Translations under genes and position numbers: made by a program
Assembly: GCA_017643925.1 (NCBI GenBank)
Contig: JAEPML010000002.1
Location: 62,001 to 126,000, forward strand
DNA from: Roseibium sp.
Lineage (GTDB): Bacteria > Pseudomonadota > Alphaproteobacteria > Rhizobiales > Stappiaceae
DNA length: 64,000 bases
Direction: 5' to 3'
Part shown: in pieces, positions 27,090 to 35,759 of the stretch
Layout of the letters: every line of letters starts with the position of its first letter
Position numbering within the stretch: the stretch's first letter is position 1
The notes under the pieces: model-generated
Told to the model about the DNA's origin: nothing
What the model saw: the letters and a program-made list of their open reading frames with translations, nothing else
Databases searched by the model: none

Positions 27090-27185
27090 GGTCTGCTCTT
27101 CCTGTTTCCCACCTTTGGTCAAGTCTGGAAAACAAGTTTGTCGATTTCCGGGAGAGATCTTGCCGAATTCAAGGCAACAGAAGAA

Positions 27186-27716
27186 TTAGCCGTCTTTGCT
27201 TTCAGACAGGCCTCGATGCTGAAATCCCGACTTCAGGGAGGGTCTCTTCGAGGACAGGGTCTTGGAGTTAACACCTGCCCAGCCGATTTCGCCCGAAAGG
27301 CGGCCATATTCGATCTTCGGGCAGCGGTTCATGACAACCTTGATGCCGGCGTCTTCCGCTCGGCTTGCGGCATCTTCGTTGCGTACACTCAACTGCATCC
27401 AGATCACTTTGGGCAGGCGTTCACTGGCGAGAACCTGCTCAACGACCTGACCGGCAGCATCCGAGTTGCGGAAGATGTCGATCATGTCCGGAACGGCTGG
27501 CAGATCGTCCAGCGAGGCATAGACCTTCTGTCCAAGAATTTCCTTTCCTGCCTGGCCTGGGTTGATCGGCCAAACGACATATCCCTTTGAAAGCAGATAC
27601 TTGAGCACGAAGTAGGAGGGGCGCACGGAGTTGGCGCTCGCGCCGACCATGGCGACAGTTTTGACCTCATCCAGGATGCCCTTGATATAGGTATCGGAAT
27701 AAGCGTCGTGGTTCAT
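27186..27716 (-). CDS. CoA-binding domain protein (YccU type)
   Basis: A 176-residue CoA_binding_2 (Rossmann-fold) protein of the YccU family. Seen: VAMVGASANSVRPSYFVLKYLLSKGYVVWPINPG, the nucleotide-binding glycines, then VIWMQLSVRNEDAASRAEDAG and the VMNRCPKIEYGRL motif near the C-terminus. The last 25 residues are extra and polar. The molecular role of the family is not established beyond CoA binding. Confidence 0.92.
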   Translation of the reverse strand: MNHDAYSDTYIKGILDEVKTVAMVGASANSVRPSYFVLKYLLSKGYVVWPINPGQAGKEILGQKVYASLDDLPAVPDMIDIFRNSDAAGQVVEQVLASERLPKVIWMQLSVRNEDAASRAEDAGIKVVMNRCPKIEYGRLSGEIGWAGVNSKTLSSKRPSLKSGFQHRGLSESKDG

Positions 27717-27892
27717 TTGGTCGAGATCCTCAGGTGTGGCGCGCTATCCAAGTCGAATTCGCGCATTGTCGCAAGAGTTTCCTTTGACGCATGCGATCAA
27801 GATCATGAAAACCGCACGTTCGGTCAGGCGGAAGAGGCAGTTCAGCGCCTATTCAAGGTGGGCCAGATGGTTTGCAAGAAATGCGGGGCTAA

Positions 27893-28765
27893 ATGACTGA
27901 GATCAGACAACGGTTGGCGAGAGCCATGGCGGAGATGGACCGCACACTCGACCAACCGATGGAGGTCGACGCGTTTGCTGGCGTTGCCGCCTATTCACGG
28001 TTTCACTTCCAGCGTCTGTTTTCGGCGTTTCTGGGACTGGGGGTTGCCGAGTACAGACGGCTATCGCGTCTGAAGCGTGCGGGTCACCAGCTTGCCTACA
28101 GGAACGAAATTCCAGTCACTGATATCGCTTATGACGCGGGTTATGAAAATCTGGAGAGCTTCAGCCGGGCGTTCAAGCGCTGTTTCGGCCAGAACCCTTC
28201 AGACTTCCGAAGAGCCCCGGATTGGACCATCTGGCATCAAACCTACGCGCCTCTAACCGAGCTGAAAGGACAACTGATGCCTGTCGACAATGATGAACCA
28301 AATCACATCCGTATAGTGGATTTTCCCGAAACGCAGGTGGCCGCCCTTGAACATATTGGCCCACAATCCGGCCTGACAGCCACCGTTCAGCGTTTCATTG
28401 CCTGGCGCAGGGAGCACGGCTCTCCACCTGCTGAAAGTGCCACATTCAACATACTTTATGATGACCCACGGACAACGGATCCAGAGAGTTTCCGTTTCGA
28501 CTTTTGCTGTTCTGTTCAAGGCCCGGTTTCTGCGAACGATTTTGGAATTGTGCCCAAAACCATTCCCGCCGGTCGTTGCGCTGTTGTCAGGCATGTCGGC
28601 TCTCTCGACTTTGCCGAGGACACGATCCGGTCTCTCTATCGGGATTGGTTGCCCTCAAGCGGTGAAGACTTGCGTGACTTTCCGCTGTTTGTGCAAAGAC
28701 TGAGTTTTTATCCGGATGTTCCCGAACATGATGCCCAAGCAGACATTTTCCTGCCGCTCAAGTGA
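27893..28765 (+). CDS. AraC-family regulator with GyrI-like effector domain
   Basis: A 290-residue protein: N-terminal AraC double helix-turn-helix (about 1-105, with YSRFHFQRLFSAFLG, then ITDIAYDAGYENLESFSRAF in the second) and a C-terminal GyrI-like ligand-binding domain (about 135-290). The domain order, HTH first, is that of the Rob/SoxS-like 'GyrI' regulators that sense small hydrophobic compounds. Start is ATG 27893. The neighbour on the left is divergent, so it may be its target, but nothing shows this. Confidence 0.92.
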   Translation: MTEIRQRLARAMAEMDRTLDQPMEVDAFAGVAAYSRFHFQRLFSAFLGLGVAEYRRLSRLKRAGHQLAYRNEIPVTDIAYDAGYENLESFSRAFKRCFGQNPSDFRRAPDWTIWHQTYAPLTELKGQLMPVDNDEPNHIRIVDFPETQVAALEHIGPQSGLTATVQRFIAWRREHGSPPAESATFNILYDDPRTTDPESFRFDFCCSVQGPVSANDFGIVPKTIPAGRCAVVRHVGSLDFAEDTIRSLYRDWLPSSGEDLRDFPLFVQRLSFYPDVPEHDAQADIFLPLK

Positions 28766-28816
28766 CAATTCTTGCAAGCGAAAGGGCGTGTCCAAGAGGC
28801 GTGTTTCCATGCGCTG

Positions 28817-28842
28817 GTCATCCCGGCCTTGAGCCGGGATCC
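28817..28842. repeat. Palindromic intergenic repeat (REP-like)
   Basis: GTCATCCCGGCCTTGAGCCGGGATCC is an 8-9 bp stem with a CTTGA loop. The same core with small changes occurs at 24834-24855, and a degenerate copy (GTCATTCCAGCCTTGAG) near 44658. This is a dispersed repeat type known from many alphaproteobacterial genomes. Confidence 0.6.
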
Positions 28843-28977
28843 AATCCACTTCTCCGCAACTTAATTTTTTTTTGCGGCCAATGGATCTCCGATCATGCTG
28901 CGCTTGTCGGGGATGACCAAAGGGATATTGCTTTGAAAACAAGGGGCGGGGCCCAATATCGGATGAATTGCAAGGAG

Positions 28978-29421
28978 TTATGAATGCTCTGCCAACCGTT
29001 CAGCCTGCTCGGACCGTAATTCCTTCCGAATAACCAGCTTCAACCCGGACCAGGTGGCATCAACGGCACAGACCTTCACATCCACCAGCCCCTTAGGCAG
29101 GCAGATGTCTCTGATCGTGTCTTCCGTGACGGTCTTAGGAACCTTGCTGGATTTCTTGGGCCAGGACACCCAGATCATGCCGTCTGGTGCCAGCAGATTG
29201 CGCAGGGTTTCAAGCAGATCTGCAAGCGCATCCCGGTCTATCACAAAGACATGCGCGCAATCGAGCCTGGAGTACGGCTCTTTGAGGAGACTAAGACCAG
29301 GCTCCTGTTCGTCGAGCAGATCGGCGATGTCCGCTGGCATGCAGTGCCGCCAGCAGACCATCTCGGGTTTAAGGCCGAGCTTCGCGGAAAGGGGACGGCC
29401 GGAATAACCCGCATTTGCCAT
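28978..29421 (-). CDS. DUF3052 family protein
   Basis: A 147-residue protein starting MANAGYSGRPLSAKLGLK, the conserved DUF3052 start, with WVSWPKKSS in the middle and DVKVCAVDATWSGLKLV near the end, both family signatures. Start is ATG 29421 on the basis of an AGGT-type ribosome-binding site and the conserved N-terminus; TTG 29427 is an alternative. It follows the enoyl-CoA hydratase gene by 24 bases, so is likely co-transcribed. Function unknown; the fold resembles a Rossmann-like domain lacking catalytic residues. Confidence 0.88.
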   Translation of the reverse strand: MANAGYSGRPLSAKLGLKPEMVCWRHCMPADIADLLDEQEPGLSLLKEPYSRLDCAHVFVIDRDALADLLETLRNLLAPDGMIWVSWPKKSSKVPKTVTEDTIRDICLPKGLVDVKVCAVDATWSGLKLVIRKELRSEQAERLAEHS

Positions 29422-29445
29422 TGCCAACCTACCTTTTGTGCAGGT

Positions 29446-30267
29446 TCAACTGTCCTTCCACTCAGGCTTGCGTTTTTGCAGAAACGCGGAGATGCCTTCT
29501 TCCGCATCGTTGGCCATCATGTTCTCGACCATGGTTTGAGCTGCAAAGTCGTAGGCTTCCGACAAGGGCATTTCCAGTTGCCTGTAGAAGGCTTCCTTAC
29601 CGATCTTGAGTGTCTTTGCCGACTTTGAGGCAATGACCTCGGCGTATTTCTGAACAACCTGCTCCAGGTAATCGCCGGGTACAATCCGATTGATCAGCCC
29701 GAAGTCCTTGGCCGTCGAGGCATCGATGCTTTCGCCGGTCAAGAGCATCTCCATTGCCTGCTTAGGGGCAACGTTCCGCGACAGGGCCACCATCGGGGTG
29801 GAGCAGAACAGGCCGATATTGACACCAGGCGTACAGAATGTGGCTGTGTCAGTGGCAATCGCGAGATCGCAGGACGCAACCAGTTGGCAGCCGGCAGCGG
29901 TTGCCACGCCCGTCACGACCGCGATGACCGGTTTGGGCAGGCGCACGATCTGTTGCATCAGGTCCGAACATTGCCGCATGACCTTTTCGTAGGTGGCCTT
30001 GCCGCCATCGCTTTCGCCGCGCGCGGCGGTCAGTTCCTTCAGATCATGACCGGCACAAAACACCTTGCCTTCGGCGCCCAGAAGAACGACGCGAATTTCG
30101 GGGTCTTCGGCAGCCCGGTCGAGCTCCGCCGAAAGGGCGGTCATCATCTCGGTCGAGAGCGCATTCATCCTGTCGGGACGCTGCATGACAATCCTGTAGA
30201 CGCCATTGTGCAGCAGCGTCTTGAGCAAGGGTTTTTGAGGATCGTCGTTTGCGGCGATTTCGGACAT
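29446..30267 (-). CDS. Enoyl-CoA hydratase/isomerase family protein
   Basis: A 273-residue crotonase-fold enzyme, closest in appearance to the ECHDC3-type group. Oxyanion-hole segments are AGHDLKELTAARGE (about 75-90) and the GVATAAGCQLVASCDLA region (about 115-135). The glutamates of classical enoyl-CoA hydratase do not appear in the standard positions: the sequence gives PGVNIGLFCSTPMVALSR where hydratases show E. The reaction is therefore uncertain. Co-transcribed with the DUF3052 gene. Confidence 0.9.
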   Translation of the reverse strand: MSEIAANDDPQKPLLKTLLHNGVYRIVMQRPDRMNALSTEMMTALSAELDRAAEDPEIRVVLLGAEGKVFCAGHDLKELTAARGESDGGKATYEKVMRQCSDLMQQIVRLPKPVIAVVTGVATAAGCQLVASCDLAIATDTATFCTPGVNIGLFCSTPMVALSRNVAPKQAMEMLLTGESIDASTAKDFGLINRIVPGDYLEQVVQKYAEVIASKSAKTLKIGKEAFYRQLEMPLSEAYDFAAQTMVENMMANDAEEGISAFLQKRKPEWKDS

Positions 30268-30430
30268 CGGGAATTTCCTGATTTGACTGTTCTGCGGGTG
30301 TTATAGCCGATTGTCTTCAGCCTGTCCCACGTCAACCTGCGGCCAATTCACGGGACGATTTCTGACGCCACGGAGGGCAGAACATCTTGCAGGCTGGCCG
30401 TTGGTGTCGACTGGCCTATCTTAATCAGGG

Positions 30431-31255
30431 ATGTCGAAACCTGGATCACTTCTGGGCGCATTGGCCGCTCTCGTTTCCGTCTTCGTGCCGGCCTGGCAAG
30501 CCAGCGCGGAAGAATACGTCGATGTTGCGCTGGTGCTTGCCGTTGACATCTCAAGGTCCATGTCTCCTGAAGAACTGCAGATCCAGAGGCGGGGTTACGC
30601 GGCAGCGATCTCGAGCCCTGAGGTCGTGCGGGCGATTGAACTGGGTGCGCATGGCCGCATCGCGCTGATGATGTTCGAATGGGCAAATGAGAACCATGCC
30701 CGCGTCATCGCCGATTGGGCGCTCATAGAAACGCAGGACGACGCCAATCGGTTTGCAAGTGTCGTGATGGAAGACCAGACCCGCGCGCAAAACCGGACAT
30801 CGATTTCCGGCGCGATCCGGCACGCGGCAGCCTTTCTGAACGACGTCCCCTTCCTCGCGGATCGCCGCGTGATCGATATCTCGGGCGATGGTCCCAACAA
30901 TCAGGGGCCACCGGTCCTCGGAGCCAGGGCCGCAGCCCTTGAAAAAGGCATCACCATCAACGGTTTGCCATTGATGACCAAGGGTGGGGTTGGGTTCCAG
31001 TTCAACATTCCGGACCTGGACGAATACTATCGACGCTGCGTGACCGGCGGCCCGGGGAGTTTCGTCATTCCCGTGACGAATTGGGACCAGTTTCCTGACG
31101 CTGTTCGACGCAAACTGATCCTGGAAATCGGCTACCGACCACCGGAGCGAGAAAGAGTGATCCGCGCTCAGTTCAGGGTGGAAGAGCCGTATGACTGTCT
31201 GGTAGGTGAAAAAATCTGGAAGCGGCTCAGGGAACAGTATTACTGGGATCCGTGA
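30431..31255 (+). CDS. DUF1194 protein with von Willebrand factor A domain, secreted
   Basis: A 274-residue protein with a signal peptide (MSKPGSLLGALAALVSVFVPAW..., cleavage around ASAEE) and a vWA domain: the MIDAS metal motif DISRSMS (Asp38-x-Ser-x-Ser) in VLAVDISRSMS, then a later NRTSIS and SGDGPNNQG. Matches the alphaproteobacterial DUF1194 family. It should reside in the periplasm and bind a partner through the metal site. Single gene. Confidence 0.9.
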   Translation: MSKPGSLLGALAALVSVFVPAWQASAEEYVDVALVLAVDISRSMSPEELQIQRRGYAAAISSPEVVRAIELGAHGRIALMMFEWANENHARVIADWALIETQDDANRFASVVMEDQTRAQNRTSISGAIRHAAAFLNDVPFLADRRVIDISGDGPNNQGPPVLGARAAALEKGITINGLPLMTKGGVGFQFNIPDLDEYYRRCVTGGPGSFVIPVTNWDQFPDAVRRKLILEIGYRPPERERVIRAQFRVEEPYDCLVGEKIWKRLREQYYWDP

Positions 31256-31327
31256 GAACGCTGTCAGCAATCACGTAAGTGATCTGACCGATTTGATTGG
31301 CCCCCGCAATGAGCCAAACTCCTGGGT

Positions 31328-32554
31328 ATGGGCACTGAATCTTCTGTTCGCTTGAAGCGTGCAATCACGTTGCCGTGGCTGGTGTTTTACGGTGTCGGCG
31401 TCACCATTGGGGCCGGCATTTTTGCACTCGTGGGCGTTGTACTCGAACTCGCCGGAGACAAGGCGCCGCTGGCCTTTCTGTTTGCAGGAGCCATAGCAGG
31501 GGTAACGGGCGTATCCTACGCGCTGATGATCCGTATTTATCCAAGGGCGGGTGGAGAAGCCGTTTTCGTGAACCGGGGCCTTGGCGCATTCTGGGCGCGG
31601 ATCGCAGGGTTCGGTGTGGTCGCGACTGGAATTGTCTCCAGCGCGGTCATTTCGCCTGCCTTCGCAGGGTACATTCAGGACCTGCTGCAACTTCCCAACG
31701 CGCTGCTCGTGATCATGGTCGTGACCATCCTTTCGGCCATAGCCTGTTATGGGGTCAGAGAAAGCGTACTGTTCGCTGCCCTGGTAACCTTGCTTGAGGT
31801 TGGAACTCTGCTGGTTGTCATCGCTTTCGGGCTGCCACTGCTTGGCGACGTGGATGCTGTCCTGCTCACACTTTCGCCGACAACGGATCTGGCAATACTG
31901 ACCGGCGTTCTTTCAAGCAGCGTCCTGGCGTTTTTCGCCTTCATCGGTTTTGAAGACATCGTGAACATGTGCGAGGAGACCAAGGACGCTGAAAGAACAG
32001 TTCCCAAGGCCATTTACTGGACCTTGGGCATAACGCTGCTGGTCTATGTGGTACTGGCAATCATCGCGGTTCTTGCGGGAGAACGAGAGGCGATCGTGTC
32101 TTCATCTGCTCCCATGGCGCGCCTGTTCGAAACAGTGTCAGGTCTTTCCGGAAAGCCGGTCGCAGTCGCCGCGACGATTGCCATGATCAATGGTGTTCTG
32201 GTGCAGATCGTCATGGCCAGCCGCGTCCTTTACGGGATGGCAAATGAAGGCATTGCGCCCATCTGGTTTGCACAAGTCCATCCGCAGCGGCAGACGCCGG
32301 TACGGGCAACCGTTTTTGTGGCGGTCGTCATCATATCACTGGCCCTGGTCTTTCCGCTGGTACGTCTGGCAGAGGTGACCAGCCTTGTAACCCTTCTGGT
32401 TTTTTCCCTGGTCAATCTCGCGCTTTTTGCGCTCGGTCGTTCAGCAGGAGAAGGCCGGCTCCATCAGTTCAGATACTGGGGGCTGGGCGGCGCAGGGCTT
32501 TGTCTGGCAATTGCCCTGTTCCAGATCTCGACGGGTCTCCTGGGGGGACACTGA
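31328..32554 (+). CDS. APC-superfamily amino acid permease
   Basis: A 408-residue transporter with about twelve hydrophobic helices. The first helix carries the broken-helix motif GVGVTIGAGIFALVG, and FIGFEDIVNMCEETKDAERTVPKA is the conserved helix-6/loop segment of APC permeases. Probably takes up an amino acid or related cation. No metabolic gene with a clear link is adjacent. It is convergent with the RACo gene, with 34 bases between. Confidence 0.92.
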   Translation: MGTESSVRLKRAITLPWLVFYGVGVTIGAGIFALVGVVLELAGDKAPLAFLFAGAIAGVTGVSYALMIRIYPRAGGEAVFVNRGLGAFWARIAGFGVVATGIVSSAVISPAFAGYIQDLLQLPNALLVIMVVTILSAIACYGVRESVLFAALVTLLEVGTLLVVIAFGLPLLGDVDAVLLTLSPTTDLAILTGVLSSSVLAFFAFIGFEDIVNMCEETKDAERTVPKAIYWTLGITLLVYVVLAIIAVLAGEREAIVSSSAPMARLFETVSGLSGKPVAVAATIAMINGVLVQIVMASRVLYGMANEGIAPIWFAQVHPQRQTPVRATVFVAVVIISLALVFPLVRLAEVTSLVTLLVFSLVNLALFALGRSAGEGRLHQFRYWGLGGAGLCLAIALFQISTGLLGGH

Positions 32555-32588
32555 CGCGCAGGGCTGGAAACAGTCAGGGAACTGCCGG

Positions 32589-34622
32589 TCAGCCTCTTCG
32601 ACGGCGCCTGCGCCTTTCGCCGCCCACACCCTCCTGCGGAGCTGCCTCCTTGCGTTCCGGAAGGTCCACGGCAGCGCGCAGGTTCGGAAACGGATCGACC
32701 TTGTTGGGCAAGGCCATCGCGTTTACAAAATGTTCCTGGAATTTCGGCTCCAGCGCTGTTTCGATCTTTTCGATGTCGCGCACGGTCTGTTCGATCTCCC
32801 GGCGATAGCCACGGTTCAGCAGTGCCATGCGCGCACCCGTGCCGGCGGCGTTGCCGACCCCTGAGACACCGTCAAGAGGACAGTCCGGGATAAGGCCGAG
32901 GACCATTGCATATTTGGGGTCGATGTAGCTGCCAAAGGCTCCGGCCAGTCTGATGCGATCCAGCTGGTGGTTTCCGAATTTGTCCTGCAACAGCTTCACA
33001 CCGGCATAAAGTGCGCCCTTGGCCAGCTGAATGGCACGAATGTCCGTTTGCAGGATGGAGATTTCGACGTCTTCATCGGCAATCAGGTAAGAGAATGTGC
33101 GCCCCTCGGATCGTATTCTGGACGTGCGCGCACCCATGGACCCGTCGATGACTCCGTCCTCCGTGATCAGCCCGGCGAGGTACATTTCAGCGACCGCCTC
33201 GATAATGCCGGATCCGCAGATACCGGTGACACCAACGCTGTCGATATGCTCGGCAAATCCTTCTTCATCAGACCATTCATCGACACCGATCACCTTGAAA
33301 CGCGGTTCAAGCGTGTCCTTGTCGATCCGGATCCGCTCGATGGCACCGGGAGCGGCGCGCTGGCCCGAGGAGATTTCTGCCCCCTCGAAGGCCGGACCGG
33401 TGGGCGACGAGGCAGCCAGCAGGCGGTCCTTGTTGCCAAGCACGATTTCCGCATTCGTACCGACATCAACAAGAAGCGTCATCTCATCGTGGCTGTAGGG
33501 ACTTTCCGAAAGGGTCGCTGCAGCCGCATCTGCGCCGACGTGGCCGGCAATGCAGGGCAGCATATAGACCCTGGCGCCCGGGTTGAGTTCCAGTCCGAGA
33601 TCCCGGGCGTTGAGAACCATGGCGTCGGAAGCTGCCAGTGCAAACGGCGCGCCGCCAAGTTCGACCGGGTCAATCCCAAGAAACAGGTGATGCATGACCG
33701 GGTTGCCGACAAATGTAGCGTCCAGAACGTCGCTTCGGTCAGCGCCAACGTCGCCCACCAGTTTGCCGACCAGCGCATTGATGGCTTCGCGAACGGCCTT
33801 TGTCAGATCCGGCAGTTTCGTGGGGTTCATTTGAACGTAGGACACGCGCGACATCAGGTCTTCACCAAAGCGGATCTGCGGATTGGAGGTTCCGGCTGAT
33901 GAAACGGTCCGGCCGTTTTGAAGATTGCACAGATGCGCCGCGATGGTCGTGGAGCCGATATCGACGGCAAGACCGTAGACCGCCCGTTTCTCGCTCGGCC
34001 ACAGCGCAACGATGGCGGGTTGTTCACCCTGGTCAAAATGAATGGCAGCCGTGACCGTCCAGTCGCCCTTCCGAAGAATGGACTGCACCGTAGGCAACAG
34101 GACAGGGTCCACCACAAGGCCACCAAGGCCTGTCTCGGCCGCAACCGCTTCCCTCAACCGGTCGACATCGCCACGCGGCGTTTCCATGTCCGGTTCGCTC
34201 AACGAAAGCGTCACCAGCGTGACGGCGCTGTCCGGCTTGATGTGTTTGGCCTCTGCGCGCTTGCGGACAACCTGTCTGTTGGTCTGCGCGTCGGTCGGTA
34301 CATCGACAACCAGATCCCCGAGGATTTTTGCCTGGCAGGACAGGCGCCTGTCCCCGGCAAGGTTCCGCAAGCTTGCATAGCGGGTTTCTGCTTCGGTTGC
34401 GCCGGCAAGATTTTCCGCTGAACTGGTCAGGTTTTCCTTGGCGAACGTGCCTTCCGAAACCGAAATCTGACAGCGGCCGCAAATGCCACGACCCCCACAG
34501 ACAGATTCCACATAGACCCCGAGCGACCGGGCAGCATCGAGAAGGGGGGTGCCGACTTCAAAGGTTCCCCGTTTGCCACTGGGCTGAAAAACGACCTTCG
34601 CGAGTTTGGTGGTGTCCGTCAT
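32589..34622 (-). CDS. Corrinoid reductive activator (RACo/RamA-like, DUF4445)
   Basis: A 677-residue protein with an N-terminal [2Fe-2S] ferredoxin domain (Cys42-x5-Cys48-x2-Cys51 and Cys96), a linker, and an ASKHA ATPase-type domain (from about 215, AVDIGSTTIAAHLC) with LLVDVGTNAEIVLG and GICGSGIIEAVAEM. In this family the enzyme returns inactive Co(II) corrinoid to Co(I) using ATP and a reduced flavin or ferredoxin. The C-terminus is a poly-Arg tail (GGERRRRRRRG). It is separated from the methyltransferase gene by a terminator, so may be transcribed separately, but it clearly serves the cluster. Confidence 0.93.
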   Translation of the reverse strand: MTDTTKLAKVVFQPSGKRGTFEVGTPLLDAARSLGVYVESVCGGRGICGRCQISVSEGTFAKENLTSSAENLAGATEAETRYASLRNLAGDRRLSCQAKILGDLVVDVPTDAQTNRQVVRKRAEAKHIKPDSAVTLVTLSLSEPDMETPRGDVDRLREAVAAETGLGGLVVDPVLLPTVQSILRKGDWTVTAAIHFDQGEQPAIVALWPSEKRAVYGLAVDIGSTTIAAHLCNLQNGRTVSSAGTSNPQIRFGEDLMSRVSYVQMNPTKLPDLTKAVREAINALVGKLVGDVGADRSDVLDATFVGNPVMHHLFLGIDPVELGGAPFALAASDAMVLNARDLGLELNPGARVYMLPCIAGHVGADAAAATLSESPYSHDEMTLLVDVGTNAEIVLGNKDRLLAASSPTGPAFEGAEISSGQRAAPGAIERIRIDKDTLEPRFKVIGVDEWSDEEGFAEHIDSVGVTGICGSGIIEAVAEMYLAGLITEDGVIDGSMGARTSRIRSEGRTFSYLIADEDVEISILQTDIRAIQLAKGALYAGVKLLQDKFGNHQLDRIRLAGAFGSYIDPKYAMVLGLIPDCPLDGVSGVGNAAGTGARMALLNRGYRREIEQTVRDIEKIETALEPKFQEHFVNAMALPNKVDPFPNLRAAVDLPERKEAAPQEGVGGERRRRRRRG

Positions 34623-34713
34623 GGGCAGTGTCTTGTTAAGTGCCTGTCTTTGTTTCTTTTACTTGGTTCGACTGCAAGTCATCAATCGATGACATGCAAT
34701 TGCTTCAAAGCAC

Positions 34714-34738
34714 AAAACCCCTCCCGAAATGGGAGGGG
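34714..34738 (-). terminator. Terminator after the methyltransferase gene
   Basis: On the reverse strand CCCCTCCC-ATTTC-GGGAGGGG is followed by TTTTG. It lies 65 bases after the methyl-THF:corrinoid methyltransferase stop. A second hairpin (AACCGTT/AACGGTT, 34754-34772) precedes it. The activator gene downstream would then need its own promoter, in the 95 bases before 34622. Confidence 0.75.
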
Positions 34739-34802
34739 AACCGTGTTCGGGCCAACCGTTCTGCGAACGGTTGAGATGTTCGCTGCGTTGCGTCGACCAC
34801 CC

Positions 34803-35759
34803 TTAACCTGCGCGTCGTGCCGCACGGCCACCGCGCCTGCGACCGCCAGTAGCGCCCGCAGCTTCTGCGGGGGCTGACGATGCGCCGGCAGCCGATGCCG
34901 GTTGATGATCCCGATACGTCATGATCCATTCCTGACAATTCGGATCCGTGCCGTTCAGGACGTTGGCAGCGCGCACGGCTTCCATCTCCTGCGGACGACA
35001 CGGGTTCATGATCGCGGAGGTCATTCCGGCGCCGATGACCATCGGGATGAAGCCGGCATTGATGCCGTGGCGATGCGGCAGGCCGAAGGAAATGTTGGAG
35101 AGGCCGCAGGTTGTGTTGACCTTCAGCTCCTCGCGCAGGCGGCGCAGCAACTGGAACACCTGCTGACCGGCTGTGCCCATGGCGCCGATCGGCATCACCA
35201 GCGGGTCCACGACAATGTCATGCGCCGGAATGCCAAAGTCGGCAGCTCGTTCGACGATTTTCTTTGCGACTTCAAAACGGACGTCTGGGTCTTCGGAAAT
35301 GCCGCTCTCATCATTGGAGATTGCCACAACGGGCACATCGTATTTTTTGATCAGGGGCAGGATGGCTTCCAGCTTTTCCTCTTCGCCGGTTACCGAGTTG
35401 ACCAGCGGGCGGCCCTTGGTGACTTCGAGCCCCGCCTTGATCGCTTCGGTGACCGATGAATCGATAGACAAGGGAACGTCCGTAAGTTCCTGAACTATTT
35501 CAAGAGTTTTGACCAGGAGCGGTGGCTCGGTTTCGTTCGGGTTGACGGCTGTCACCCCGGCATTGACGTCAAGCATCGTGGCACCGGCGGCAACCTGTGC
35601 CAGCGCATCGGATTTGACGGTTTCGAAGTTTCCCTCGACCATTTCGGCCGCAAGCTTCTTGCGGCCGGTCGGATTGATCCGCTCGCCGATGACACAGAAC
35701 GGCTGGTCGAAACCGATAACGATTTCCTTTGTTGCGGATGCGACGACGGTACGGGTCAT
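34803..35759 (-). CDS. Methyltetrahydrofolate:corrinoid methyltransferase (pterin-binding)
   Basis: A 318-residue single-domain MeTr with the pterin-binding TIM barrel: IGERINPTGRKKLA near residue 24, AGATMLDVNAG, then LVNSVTGEEE, ISNDESGI and NTTCGLSNISFGLP. It corresponds to the folate-binding module of MetH or to AcsE/MtvB-type proteins; length matches the domain alone. It moves a methyl group between N5 of methyl-THF and the cobalt of a separate corrinoid protein, such as the one at 37.7 kb. The C-terminal 30 residues are Ala/Gly/Arg-rich (GGRRRGGRAARRAG). Start ATG follows the MetF-like stop directly (TAAATG). Confidence 0.93.
   Translation of the reverse strand: MTRTVVASATKEIVIGFDQPFCVIGERINPTGRKKLAAEMVEGNFETVKSDALAQVAAGATMLDVNAGVTAVNPNETEPPLLVKTLEIVQELTDVPLSIDSSVTEAIKAGLEVTKGRPLVNSVTGEEEKLEAILPLIKKYDVPVVAISNDESGISEDPDVRFEVAKKIVERAADFGIPAHDIVVDPLVMPIGAMGTAGQQVFQLLRRLREELKVNTTCGLSNISFGLPHRHGINAGFIPMVIGAGMTSAIMNPCRPQEMEAVRAANVLNGTDPNCQEWIMTYRDHQPASAAGASSAPAEAAGATGGRRRGGRAARRAG

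Noticed and set aside
27708..27896. 62-codon forward ORF ending in CKKCGAK before the AraC/GyrI gene
   Set aside because: No ATG start or ribosome-binding site, overlap with the opposite-strand CoA-binding gene start, and no family; probably leader sequence of the regulator gene.
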